Source of the DNA: Chromera velia
Taxonomy: Eukaryota > Sar > Chromeraceae
Assembly: GCA_018398765.1 (NCBI GenBank)
Contig: JAHBMJ010005890.1
Span: 17,570-45,020, forward strand
Direction: 5' to 3'
Length of the DNA stretch: 27,451 nucleotides
This document shows positions 19,325-27,451 of this stretch, one piece after another. A model generated the notes under the pieces. That model was given only the letters and a program-made list of their open reading frames with translations. It made no database searches and was not told the DNA's origin. The translations under genes and the position numbers were made by a program. Each line of letters opens with the position of its first letter. Position 1 is the first letter of the stretch.

Positions 19325-20905
19325 AAAAGGCAATGGTAAGTGGAGAGCAGGCGGGAGCCTCTCAACCCTCCGGACCCGATTCTTTTTCTCTTGCTCAGTC
19401 AGATGACCCAGAGAGAATTAAACATGTGGCACTACCGTTTTGGACACTCGACAGGTAAGCGTTTGTATACGACCCTGAGAGAAAAAGGAATGGCTCACCG
19501 TGTGCACGTAAAGGATTGTACAGAGATGATTAACTGTCGCAAGTGTAGAGAAGTGAATGCAACCATGAGAAGAATTCCAGTAAGACAAACACCGGGGGGG
19601 AGGGCAGAAGAATTCAATGATGTTGTTGTGTATGACCTCTGTATGCTTGCGGGGGGTATGCCAGCCAGTCTTCTTATTGATGGAAAAACGAGATTCATGC
19701 AGGGAGAGACTCTTTCTCAAAAAAGTCAGGCAAAGAGAGCAATGATCCACTGGACAAGGAAGTAGCAGAGACTTGGGAAAGGGAAACCAAAGATCGTTAA
19801 GACAGATAACGGAGGCGAGTTCGAGAAGGAATACGATTCTTTTTTGCAAAGAGAGGGAGTGCATCATGAGAGAGGACCAGACTACTGTCCTCAAGTACAG
19901 GGACAAGTAGAAAGACCAAATAGAACTGTAAAGAAACTATTGAGAAAGATAGTCAGAAAGGCCCATTTACCCAGATACACAGAGAAATGGCTCTTTCCGG
20001 GGGTGGTGCAGCAGTTGAATGAAGTTGTGTCGACTGTAACAGGGGAGTCTCCAATGAAGGCAGTTTTTGGGGAAGAGAAGGCAGAAGAGATTTCTCCGAT
20101 TGCTGTGGGGGACAGGGTGGTGGTGTATGATCCTCACCCAATCAAGAAGGGGGCAGAGCCTGTGCACAGAAAGGAAGGCATCTTTGCTTCTGTAGAGAAT
20201 TCGTCTGTAGTGGTGGTTCTGATAGAAAAAGGGAACGGATGGAAGCCTTTGCGAGTGCATCCTTCACTTGTTTCACTTGTCAGGTGGTCAGGCATTTCTT
20301 TTGTTTCTTCTTCTCCTTCTTCTTCTTCTTTGTCTCCAGATAGACAGGGTTTTGTTCCACAGGAAGATTCTTTTTCAGATGTGGATATGGATGAAATGGA
20401 GGTTGATTCCGGTGTAGGGAGGCATGCACGTTTCTCTTCTTCTTTTAGCCCTGCATACTTTTTCCCTGATGTTCCGTGGCGAGCTGCAAAGCAAGCCGAG
20501 CAGTGCGTTTTGTCTCCCTCGATGGCCAGCGAGGGGGGTGAGGGCACAAATGCATCAGTTCTTCCTTCTGCCGCTTTTGCTGGGCAGTCACTTCGGGGCG
20601 GCCACCTCGAGATGATTGCACAGCATCAGGAGGGGGAGCTGGACGGGGATACAGAGGGTGTGCAGGGCAGCCAGGTGAATGGGTCTGGGCAAGGGGGGTT
20701 AGATTCCGGTCAGGCCTCTGTTTTGAGAAGGAGAGACAGGCGTAGACGTCAGTTGGTGCCTACAGACGGTCAGTCGGTATGCGAGTCTGCTGTGAGCGGA
20801 TTTGGAAGCTGCCGTCTGACGATGCACATTTTGTGCAGGAAGATGAAGAAAGGAAGGAAGATGTGCGTTTTGCACAGAGAAGAGAAGATGAGAATGAAAA
20901 GATAG
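19325..20905 (+). pseudogene. Copia integrase region
   Basis: The GAG-pre-integrase zinc site is visible as WHYRFGH...CRKC (His 19430 and 19445, Cys 19535 and 19544). In the core, candidate catalytic residues are Asp in VVVYDLC (near 19634), Asp in KTDNGGEF (19805-19807) and Glu in VERPNRT (19910-19912). TAG at 19763-19765 lies between the first and second Asp. Downstream, VGDRVVVYDPHPIKK with HRKEGIFASV may be the C-terminal domain. A Ser- and acid-rich linker leads toward RT. The frame ends at TGA 20903-20905, but the sense already moves to another frame near 20780-20800. Integrase inserts the cDNA into the host chromosome. Confidence 0.87.
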
Positions 20906-22701
20906 AAGATCTGCAAGAGAGACTAAATGAGTTGAAGCAGAAGCTTGCGCGCGCAATCAAGGAAAAAGAGAAAGCCCGACGTCCCTTGCCCCGTGTGTTG
21001 GAGGTCGATAAGGAAGTCGTGGAGAAGATGCTTTCTCACGTGAATCCAAAGAAAGGACACATTGATGCCACTCCAGAAGAGGTTGCGGGGGGGTCTCACA
21101 TTGAAGGACAGAGAGCCAAATTGAATCAATTCATCGAATGTGATGTCTTTCAGCCAGGTGTGCATCTGCCGAAAGGAAGAAAAGCCATGAAGTGGAGGTG
21201 GGTGCTTACTTGGAAAATGAAGGAAGGGAAAAGAATCGCAAAAGCAAGGCTGGTCGTAAAAGGGTTTCAGGACGACCGAAAAGAGTTAGAGACTTTTAGT
21301 GGGACGGCAGATTGGTGGGCAGTTCTTTTAGTTCTTTCTTTTGCTTCTTCGAAGGGATAGACGGCTGCAAAGTCGGACGTCCACACTGCTTTTCTGACTG
21401 CTCCGATTTCTGACTATGTTTTTATCCAACTTCCCTCTTCTCTCCCTCCTGATCGTCCCGAATGGATGAAGCCAGGTGCCGTCTTGAAATTGAAGAAAGC
21501 AATGTACGGCCTTGCAGACAGTCCCCGTCTCTTCTCTCTCTCCTTTAAGAAGATAGCAAAGGAATTGGGGTGGGAGGAGATAAAAGAAAGCATTTTCGTT
21601 CACAGAGGTGGGGAGGGAGGTGAAGTGAAGGCCGTGTTAGTTAGGCATGTCGATGATCGTCTTCTTTTTGCTGAAGATCCTCTTTCTTTCCTTTCTCCTC
21701 TTCAAGAGAAACTGAAAATGGATGAGCCTGAGGTGTTAAAAGAAGGAGAGACAATGAGCTATATAGGCATGCAACTAAAGAAAACAAAGGAAGGTTTTGA
21801 GATGAGTCAGGAAGAGTATCTTGAGTCCGTTGAAGTGGAAGAGAGCAAACTGAAGGGGGGGAAGATCAGACCAGACCTTTTGGACCCTCTAACAGAAGAA
21901 GAGATTAAAGAAGAATATGTGCCCCTCATGTAGAAGATCATAGGGGTAACTGGGTGGGCAGCAAGGACACAGCCAGACATTTCTTTTCTTTTTGATGAGT
22001 TGAGTCGTTGGTCGACCAAGCCGTCTGCAGAGAAGGTAGAAGGTGGTTTGTGTTTGTTGAATCATGCGAAGCAAAGGAAGACCTCTCTTGTTTTTACCGC
22101 AGTCAAGGACTCCAAGATGGTTGTTTTCCATGATGGGTCTTATTCTCTCCAGAAGTATGAAGGGCGATGGGGAAACGAAGTTTATCTTGTAGATCAGACA
22201 GAACAAGTAGACAGAGAAAGGATTCATGCTTTAAGAAAGAGCAACCTTTTTGCATGGAAGAGTGCAAGAGTGAAGCAAAAGCTGATTTCGAGCACTTCGT
22301 TGGAGACAGTTGCATCTGCAGAGAGCGTGAAGAAAGCTTTTGCTTGGAAAGATCTAGCAGAGGCGCTTTGGTGTAAGAAAGTGCCGATTGAATTCGTGAC
22401 GGATTCCGGGCCGTTGATGGATCAGCTAGAGTTTGGACAGGCAAAGGCAGAGCCCGCTATGAATGGTCTTCTTGCTTATGTCAGGCAGGAATTGCATCGT
22501 CTGCGTTCCCGTGTGTACTGGTGCAGGACTAGTGACATGAGGGCAGATAGACAGACCAAGCTCATGTTAGAGCGCTACAATGGTAACATTCCTTCCACTG
22601 TGAAAGTTGTGAAGAAAGAGAAAGTAGGAGCACGTGTTAAGAAGATTGACTTTGCGAAGCGATCGAGCATGTGCATGAGAGTCAGTCGGCGTTGTGGGTA
22701 G
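20779..22701 (+). pseudogene. Copia reverse transcriptase and RNase H
   Basis: A coiled-coil-like segment (KIEDLQERLNELKQKLA) leads into the RVT_2 domain: MKWRWVLTWKMKEG, AKARLVVKGFQD, SDVHTAFL (first catalytic Asp 21376-21378), LKLKKAMYGLADSPRLFS, then RHVDDRLLFAED with the two catalytic Asp (21652-21657). The usual YVDD is HVDD here. MSYIGMQLKK and ARTQPDISFLFDELSRWS follow. RNase H shows VVFHDGSY, LETVASAESV and TSDMRADRQTKLM, the last matching the ADxLTK end of copia RNase H. Stops at TAG 21358-21360 and TAG 21931-21933 are in frame; the first sits six residues before the catalytic Asp, where copia elements often have Trp. The final TAG is 22699-22701, 51 bp before the 3' LTR. Confidence 0.9.
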
Positions 22702-22742
22702 ATAGATGGCTCTGTATTTGTTCTTTCGTCTGTGCCTCAGTC

Positions 22743-22752
22743 AGGGGGTGAT
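22743..22752 (+). other. Possible copia polypurine tract
   Basis: AGGGGGTGAT lies directly before the 3' LTR, with two T interruptions. Position fits; sequence is only fairly purine-rich. Confidence 0.55.
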
Positions 22753-23041
22753 TGTTGAGCCGCCATGCCTGAAGTGCCTGCTGCCATGCGCGCCGCCTTA
22801 TAGATTGATGAGCCATGCTGAGCTGCATGCATGTATGTGCATGCTTCTTCATGCAATTTAAATTAATTGCAATCAATAGTAGCATGCTCATAAAACGTGA
22901 TGAGATGAAACGGCTGAACAATGAAAGGAACGGGAATATGCAATGTATCCCGTCCTTCAGTCTTTCTTTGTAAGAAGATCTTAAGAGACTCTAATGATAA
23001 GCTTCTAGTTGAGAAGATCTAGTGGCTTCTAGGGTCTTTCA
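22753..23041 (+). repeat. Copia 3' LTR (289 bp)
   Basis: Begins TGTTGAGCCGCC and ends GGGTCTTTCA. It differs from the 5' LTR at 13 sites, all transitions, no indels. Confidence 0.94.
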
Positions 23042-23046
23042 ATGTG
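23042..23046. repeat. Target-site duplication ATGTG, right
   Basis: Matches 17139-17143. Confidence 0.92.
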
Positions 23047-23179
23047 TTCATGCTCGCTTCTTTCAGACTGAGTGTGCCTAACGTAGTTTTGTCGCGCATC
23101 AGCACAAATTCTTTGCCGCTTGCTCCGTTGTATCCGCCTTAATTGATGCCCCGTCTCTGTTTCTGTTTATTCCGTATGC

Positions 23180-23530
23180 ATGCCTGCTGCTGAAAGAAAG
23201 GCACTCTTCACTCTGTTATTCTTACTGGCAGGTAAAAAGATTTTCATAGTAGCCTGGCTATTCTCTTCCTTTCTCACTTCCTTTCTCCCATACAGACCTC
23301 GCAGTGCTTTGCATTCCAGAAATGCTTGGCTTGTAGTTGTTTACCGTATTAATTATTTTATTGTGTGTTTGCAGGCAATGCTGATAACCGAGGAGCAGGT
23401 AGCCGACTTCGACAACGTGAACGGCCGACGTGCTTTTGTGGACATGCAACCTCTACACATATATAGACGGGAGTGCTCATCGCAGATCGAGTTATGCAGG
23501 CAGCAACAGGCTGACAGGCAGGGCGTTCAT
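23180..23530 (+). CDS. Possible small two-exon gene, unrecognised
   Basis: A candidate intron at 23232-23374 has donor CAG|GTAAAA and acceptor TTTGCAG|GC. Two readings compete. From ATG 23180, splicing gives a short product of about 46 residues that starts MPAAERKALFTLLFLLAGNA, which looks like a signal peptide, and ends at TATAG near 23465. Alternatively, exon 2 read from GCAATG at 23375 in phase 0 (TEEQVADFDNVNGRRAFVDM) has codon use like a real exon and stays open to the CT-rich region near 23530. Neither product was recognised, and both could be chance. Confidence 0.3.
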
Positions 23531-23679
23531 CTTTCTTTCTCTCAGTTTAGCCTTTCTCTCTCTCTGTAGTGTTCTCTCCACCTTTCAGTTGAATTTAATG
23601 ATCGATTCTTTTCACCGGTCCTTCTCGGGCATTTAAATTTGCATGTATGCGTGTCTATGAATGTGGCTGCTCTCTTTCG

Positions 23680-23680
<1 letters not shown>

Positions 23681-23722
<42 letters not shown>

Positions 23723-23882
23723 TCTCTGTGTATGTGCATATGTGTATATGTGTATGTATGTGTGTGTGTCTGTGTGTGTATGTATGTATGTGTATGTGTG
23801 TATGTGTGTGTGTATATATATATATATGTGTGTGTATGTATGTGTGTGTGTGTGTGTGTGTATGTGTGTGTGTGTGTGTGTA

Positions 23883-23915
<33 letters not shown>

Positions 23916-24018
23916 CTGTGTCCATGAAAAGACGATATAGTCTGTCTGTCTGTCTGTCTGGCTAGCTATCCGAAAGCGTACTGACTCCGTCAGAGATTGA
24001 TGCAGGCAGGCAGGCAGG
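23681..24018. repeat. CT, GT/TATG, CTGT and GGCA microsatellite cluster
   Basis: (CT)n lies at 23681-23727, GT with TATG and TATA units at 23728-23927, (CTGT)n at 23939-23960 and (GGCA)n at 24003-24018. Long frames on both strands are repeat artefacts. Confidence 0.92.
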
Positions 24019-24429
24019 GTGGAAGAGAGAGAGAGTTGTTGAACGTACGTGCGTGAGTGTGCGGATCGATCAACGGATCTCGACGGATTAAGAAAGGAAA
24101 GAAGCGGCTTTCTTCCAGAATTAACAAACATTAGTTGTATGCCCTCCTGCCTGCCAGGATGCCTATACCTGCTCGTTTGCTTTGTTTCGTCCGTTCAGGG
24201 AAGGGGGGTTCCCTTTAATGCTGAGGGGAGAGAGAGGGATCGATGGGACTGGCCTGTGCACCCTCGGAATGTCCAGTTGTCTCCCTTTGTCTCCTTTTCT
24301 TACTTTCCGGCTCCAACCTCTTCATGGCCTCTTCGTCTGCTTCGTCAGTTTTTTTTTTCTCTCTTTCTTTCTTTTTTTTTGCTTAAAGTTTCTTTCTTTC
24401 TTTCTGCCTGCCTGCGGTTGCACAGGACT
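24019..24429. other. No recognisable gene
   Basis: Mixed sequence with T-rich and CTTT runs near 24350-24410. No motif-bearing frame on either strand. Confidence 0.5.
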
Positions 24430-24437
24430 TATATTAT

Positions 24438-24808
24438 GGGCTCTGAATGAAGAGAAGAGAGACGACTTTGTTCCCTCCTTTTCTCTCATTCACCCCAAAT
24501 GAATTTTTTTAGCTTTCTCATTCTCTGCTTCGGTGTGTGTTCATCCTCGTTTTTCCTTTCGTTTTCTTTGCTTTCCCTAGTTCCTTTCCACCTTATATTA
24601 CACCATGTGGCTCTCCACCCTTGCAGGGGCCGAAGCCGCCTTGATTTTTTCCGATGTGAAGTTAATTATCGCAATAGAATTGAGAAGGAGGGAGTTTTCG
24701 GACTTAGAATGAATCATTGTAAGAGAATTGAAGGAGGAGGAGCGGGTGGTAGAAGAGCGGGTACAGGAGGAGGAGAGCATCAGGTGCTGCTGCTGCGGCT
24801 GCTGGTAG
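24438..24808 (+). repeat. Duplicated unit 1
   Basis: Starts gggctctgaatgaagagaag and ends with the Cys-rich ORF at 24605-24808. Parallels unit 2 at 25075-25479 over its length, with indels. Confidence 0.8.
24605..24808 (+). pseudogene. Small Cys-tailed ORF, copy 1, with internal TGA
   Basis: The ATG at 24605 starts MWLSTLAGAEAAL, followed by a 16-residue repeat (SDVKLIIAIELRRREF, then SDLE and a TGA at 24710-24712). The frame then continues Glu/Arg-rich and ends IRCCCCGCW and TAG. It parallels copy 2 at 25264-25479 but is interrupted. No family recognised. Confidence 0.5.
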
Positions 24809-25074
24809 CTTAGGACTAAGTCTTCGGTGTATGAGTGGGTGCATGTATGAGGGGAAGGGGAGAGAGCCAGGGGGGGGGGTGGAGGTTCCTTTGCTCACTT
24901 CCAGTTCCGTGTGTGCTTCTGTCTTCAGACGATTTCGTTTATCTTATAGTCTTTCAGAATGCTTCCGATAGGGGTAGATTCTTCTTCCTTCCTTATACTG
25001 CTTTGTTTTAGCTGCGGCTGCCTGCGCCTGTACTGGTCTGTATGGGATATCACGGGACCCATATAATTATGTAC

Positions 25075-25479
25075 GGGCTCTAAATGAAGAGAAGAGAGAC
25101 GACTTCGTTCCCTCAATCCTTTTCTCTCATTCACCCCGAATGAATTTTTTTGATCAGGCTGAGCTCTCTCATTCTTTTTTTTAGGGTGCGTTCAGCCTCG
25201 TCTACTCTCGTTCTCCTTCCTTTCCTTTTTTTTGTTTTCCCTGGATCCTTTCCACCTTACACCATGTGCCTCTCCACCATTGTCGGATCCAAAGCCGCCT
25301 TGACGCTTTCAGACTTGGAATTGATGGTCGCAATAGAATTGAGGGAAGGGGAGCTGTCAGACCTGGAGAAAGTTGTCATCATAGAATTAAGGGAGGAAGC
25401 ATTGAAGGAAGAACAAAAGGAGGAGAAGGTTGTGGAGAAAGGCAACATCTGGTGCTGCTGCTGCCGCAGCTGCTGGTAG
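25075..25479 (+). repeat. Duplicated unit 2
   Basis: Starts gggctctaaatgaagagaag, about 637 bp after unit 1. It shares the tract before the ATG (tcattcaccccgaatgaatt), a polypyrimidine stretch, caccatgtg and the ORF. Confidence 0.8.
25264..25479 (+). CDS. Small acidic protein with 16-residue repeats and Cys-rich C-terminus (71 aa), copy 2
   Basis: ATG 25264 to TAG 25477 is intact and encodes MCLSTIVGSKAALTL followed by two 16-residue units, SDLELMVAIELREGEL and SDLEKVVIIELREEAL. A Lys/Glu-rich helix comes next, and the product ends IWCCCCRSCW. The units look amphipathic and helical. The Cys cluster could be lipid-modified or bind metal, but that is speculation. A second, interrupted copy (24605-24808) has the same plan, which supports the frame. 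However, the opposite strand is also open and Ser-rich, so a repeat-family origin without a protein product is possible. A relic of the tail sequence (catctggtgctgctgctgg) recurs near 25625-25645. Expression is unknown. Confidence 0.45.
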   Translation: MCLSTIVGSKAALTLSDLELMVAIELREGELSDLEKVVIIELREEALKEEQKEEKVVEKGNIWCCCCRSCW

Positions 25480-26448
25480 CAAGGCTGTATAATCAAAATT
25501 GATTAGTCTTCAGGGCTTTGATCGATGTCTCTCTATTCTGTTCTAGATTCCGTTTCGTCAGAAGTCATTTGTTGGCCAGATAATGTGGTAACGTTACTGT
25601 ATTGTAAAAGGTGCATGAGGAAGGCATCTGGTGCTGCTGCTGGTAAAAACATATCATGCTCTAGTTTGGCTAGTACTCTATAAGCTGCTTCCACGGATTT
25701 GATTTGATTTGATTTGAGCTTCATCATCATCAAACTCAAATATTTTGTATTTGAGACTAGGCCTATGGGGTTATATAGGCCTGGTTTCTCTTTCTTTCGC
25801 CTAGTCTTTCTCTCTCAAGCTACATCATTTTCTACGTGGATTGTGAATTGAATTGAGACAGTCAAAGCCGGTAAGCATACCACTTGGGCTCTGGCTAACT
25901 GCAGGGCATAACATGCAAGTTTTGTTCACGTTTATTCACCTAGAGTGAGCATTTGAAGGCGGCACGTATACGTATCAAAACTTTAAAGTTTGCAGCACTG
26001 TTTGCTAGTGGTTAGAGGGCCTAATAGAGGCTAGTAGCTAAGGATTTAGTTTTTTTGGATGTAAGATTTAGCCAAAGATCCAGCTAAAGATCAGCATCAT
26101 GAATACAGACATATACATAGTCATGTTACAACTCATGTATAGTCCTAATTGGTGGACATATCATAATAATAATGAATTATTGATGATAAAAAAAAGATTA
26201 TTTGTCACGAACTTATATGAATAATATTTGTAGGATAGGATAGGATTAGGATAGGATTTATGTTTCGGGTTACCCCGCGGTCCACTGCCGGGCCTCGACT
26301 TATTCTTTCAACAAAATCTCAGTTTAAAACTTTTTACACTGGTTTTCACATAAGTTTCTTTATACGAGGCAAATAAATCAGGCAAATTTTTAAAAATAAA
26401 AAAGGGTTTCAATCAAGTCACATATAGGAAAACAAATTTTGAAGCTTC
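25480..26448. other. AT-rich spacer
   Basis: No coding seen. It contains (TTTGA)n near 25697-25717 and a GGATA/GGATT array near 26235-26260. It may hold the 3' UTR of a minus-strand gene ending at 26449. Confidence 0.5.
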
Positions 26449-26664
26449 TCAATTTGGTATGAATCGATCTTTGTCAGAGCCAAATGTCCGCCTTTGTTCC
26501 GTTCTGCAGCTTTCTGGATTTAAGCCTTCTTTGTTTAAAGATGATTTCTGTTTCATCTGCTTGTGCTTTTCTTTCCACTCTTCAGCAGGGAAGGGCTTTG
26601 GAAGGACTCCTGCGTGATCGTGAGGGACGAGGGCGGTAAAACGAGGGCGGGTTGATGAATGCCT
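26449..26664 (-). CDS. Possible terminal exon of an unrecognised minus-strand gene
   Basis: On the minus strand a candidate acceptor (cagtcag, ending at 26665) is followed by 71 codons and a TGA at 26451-26449. The product is hydrophilic and basic: LPKPFPAEEWKEKHKQMKQK in the middle and RRTFGSDKDRFIPN at the end. The AT-rich sequence after the stop is compatible with a 3' UTR. The frame stays open further upstream to 27030 but becomes low-complexity there, so an intron boundary is preferred. No family was recognised. Confidence 0.35.
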   Translation of the reverse strand, partial: RHSSTRPRFTALVPHDHAGVLPKPFPAEEWKEKHKQMKQKSSLNKEGLNPESCRTEQRRTFGSDKDRFIPN

Positions 26665-27220
26665 CTGACTGTTCACTCCGGAGGAAGGAGGGGGGGGGAG
26701 GGAATCCGATGTGCCTATCTGGCAGTGACATGGGCAGCACGAAGAGGGCTCGAAGGCAGGTCTCGGTCCGTGTGCCCGTCTGCGTGTTGCCAGGGAGACG
26801 CCTGGGAGAATGTTGTCCGCACCTGTCAATGTGTGCTTACCGGATGTGTGTGCGGATGGGGGGTGGAGTGACGGATCGGACCCAACGTTGGTCAGAGCCT
26901 CCAGCCAGACAGCAGGAAGGGGGTCGGCCGCACAGTATCTGCAGTGCGTGCGTGAGTGAGTGAGTGAGTGCGGGCCCAAGGGAGATCGAATGTAGAGAGA
27001 AAAGAGGATCTGCTCTTGATTACTTATCAACCTTCACAGATGGACCTGCTGAAAGGAATCCGAATGGATGCGCACGGCATGCGTTCATGAAGAGAGAGAG
27101 GTGCATGCAGTCAAGTCAAGTGGGGCTTTGGGTGAAATTGCATGCATGGATGGTGCAAAGAACAAAACTGATGAATCCATCACCCATCTGTGTGGTCTCC
27201 TTTCATTCCCCAATTCATTT
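26665..27220. other. No firm gene
   Basis: Possible intron of the minus-strand gene ending at 26449. It holds a GAGT/GTGA run near 26953-26970 and no motif-bearing frame. Confidence 0.4.
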
Positions 27221-27232
27221 TGATTGATTGAG

Positions 27233-27264
<32 letters not shown>

Positions 27265-27404
27265 GGCAAGACAGAGAGAGGGGAGACGAACCATCAGAGG
27301 AACAGCAGAGTAAATAAACGAGAAGGCCAATAGAGGTGAAAACAAAAACCAGACCAGACCAGACCAGCAAGATAGATAGATAGATGGATAGATAGATACA
27401 CACA

Positions 27405-27451
<47 letters not shown>
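27221..27451. repeat. TTGA, AGACC, GATA, CA and GA arrays at the window end
   Basis: (TTGA)n lies at 27221-27263, (AGACC)n at about 27349-27366, (GATA)n at 27371-27398, (CA)n at 27399-27421 and (GA)n at 27422-27451, which runs off the window. Confidence 0.92.

Larger units (their letters stand above)
17144..23041 (+). mobile_element. Ty1/copia LTR retrotransposon, full length but decayed (5898 bp)
   Basis: Two 289-bp LTRs (TGTTGAG...CTTTCA) are bounded by the ATGTG target duplication. The domain order Gag, protease, integrase, reverse transcriptase, RNase H is that of Ty1/copia (Pseudoviridae-type) elements. A G-rich tract, AGGGGGTGAT, ends at the 3' LTR and may be the polypurine tract. No classic TGG-type primer site follows the 5' LTR, so the primer is unknown. 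Coding is broken by seven or more in-frame stops and two frameshifts, so this copy is inactive. The LTRs differ at 13 sites (about 4.5%), all transitions. Confidence 0.95.

Noticed and set aside
17490-22701. TAG reassigned to Trp or Gln in this genome
   Set aside because: The kinase gene ends in TAG, many TGG and CAG codons remain in the element, and transition-only LTR decay explains the stops.
23542-24131. Long His/Thr-rich and Cys/Val-rich frames
   Set aside because: Products of the CT/GT microsatellite cluster.
1-27451. CRISPR arrays, rRNA or tRNA genes, bacterial operons
   Set aside because: None was seen; the spaced repeats are microsatellites or LTRs, and the genes have spliceosomal introns.

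Overview
The window is nuclear DNA from a eukaryote, probably a single-celled protist. The reasons are a protein kinase gene split by GT-AG introns, two LTR retrotransposons with target-site duplications, decayed duplicates of a ubiquitin-conjugating enzyme gene, and a heavy load of di- and tetranucleotide microsatellites. The repeat style and low gene density would suit an alga-like alveolate such as a chromerid, but this is a guess. A single N at 16418 marks an assembly join.

Layout. (1) 208-3205, + strand: the 3' four exons of a MAPKKK-like Ser/Thr kinase; the N-lobe lies upstream of the window. (2) 3206-9856: no recognisable gene; simple repeats to about 7400, then an AT-richer stretch holding a 41-bp direct repeat. 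(3) 10235-14233: a decayed UBC6/UBE2J-type E2 gene, split by a 3088-bp minus-strand LTR element (10309-13396). The element has 259-bp LTRs, an ACCAG target duplication, a tRNA-type primer site, a polypurine tract and one long Gag-like frame, but no reverse transcriptase. (4) 14595-15042: a second decayed E2 copy. (5) 14838-15842 and 16419-17423: an apparently identical 1005-bp block on both sides of the N, suspicious as an assembly artefact. (6) 17144-23041: a 5898-bp Ty1/copia element with 289-bp LTRs and an ATGTG target duplication; Gag, protease, integrase, reverse transcriptase and RNase H are all recognisable but broken. (7) 23047-27451: a possible small two-exon gene, a duplicated small ORF with a Cys-rich C-terminus, a possible minus-strand terminal exon, and microsatellites.

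The strongest unexpected signal is the decay pattern. The LTR pairs of the two unrelated elements differ by 13 and 21 substitutions, and all 34 are transitions with no indels. Nearly all in-frame stops in both elements can come from single C-to-T or G-to-A changes in CAG/CAA, CGA or TGG codons. This suggests cytosine deamination, methylation-linked or RIP-like, acting on repeats in this genome. The second main finding is the minus-strand LTR element itself, with CGTAAC...GTTACG termini instead of TG...CA and an unrecognised Gag-like product.
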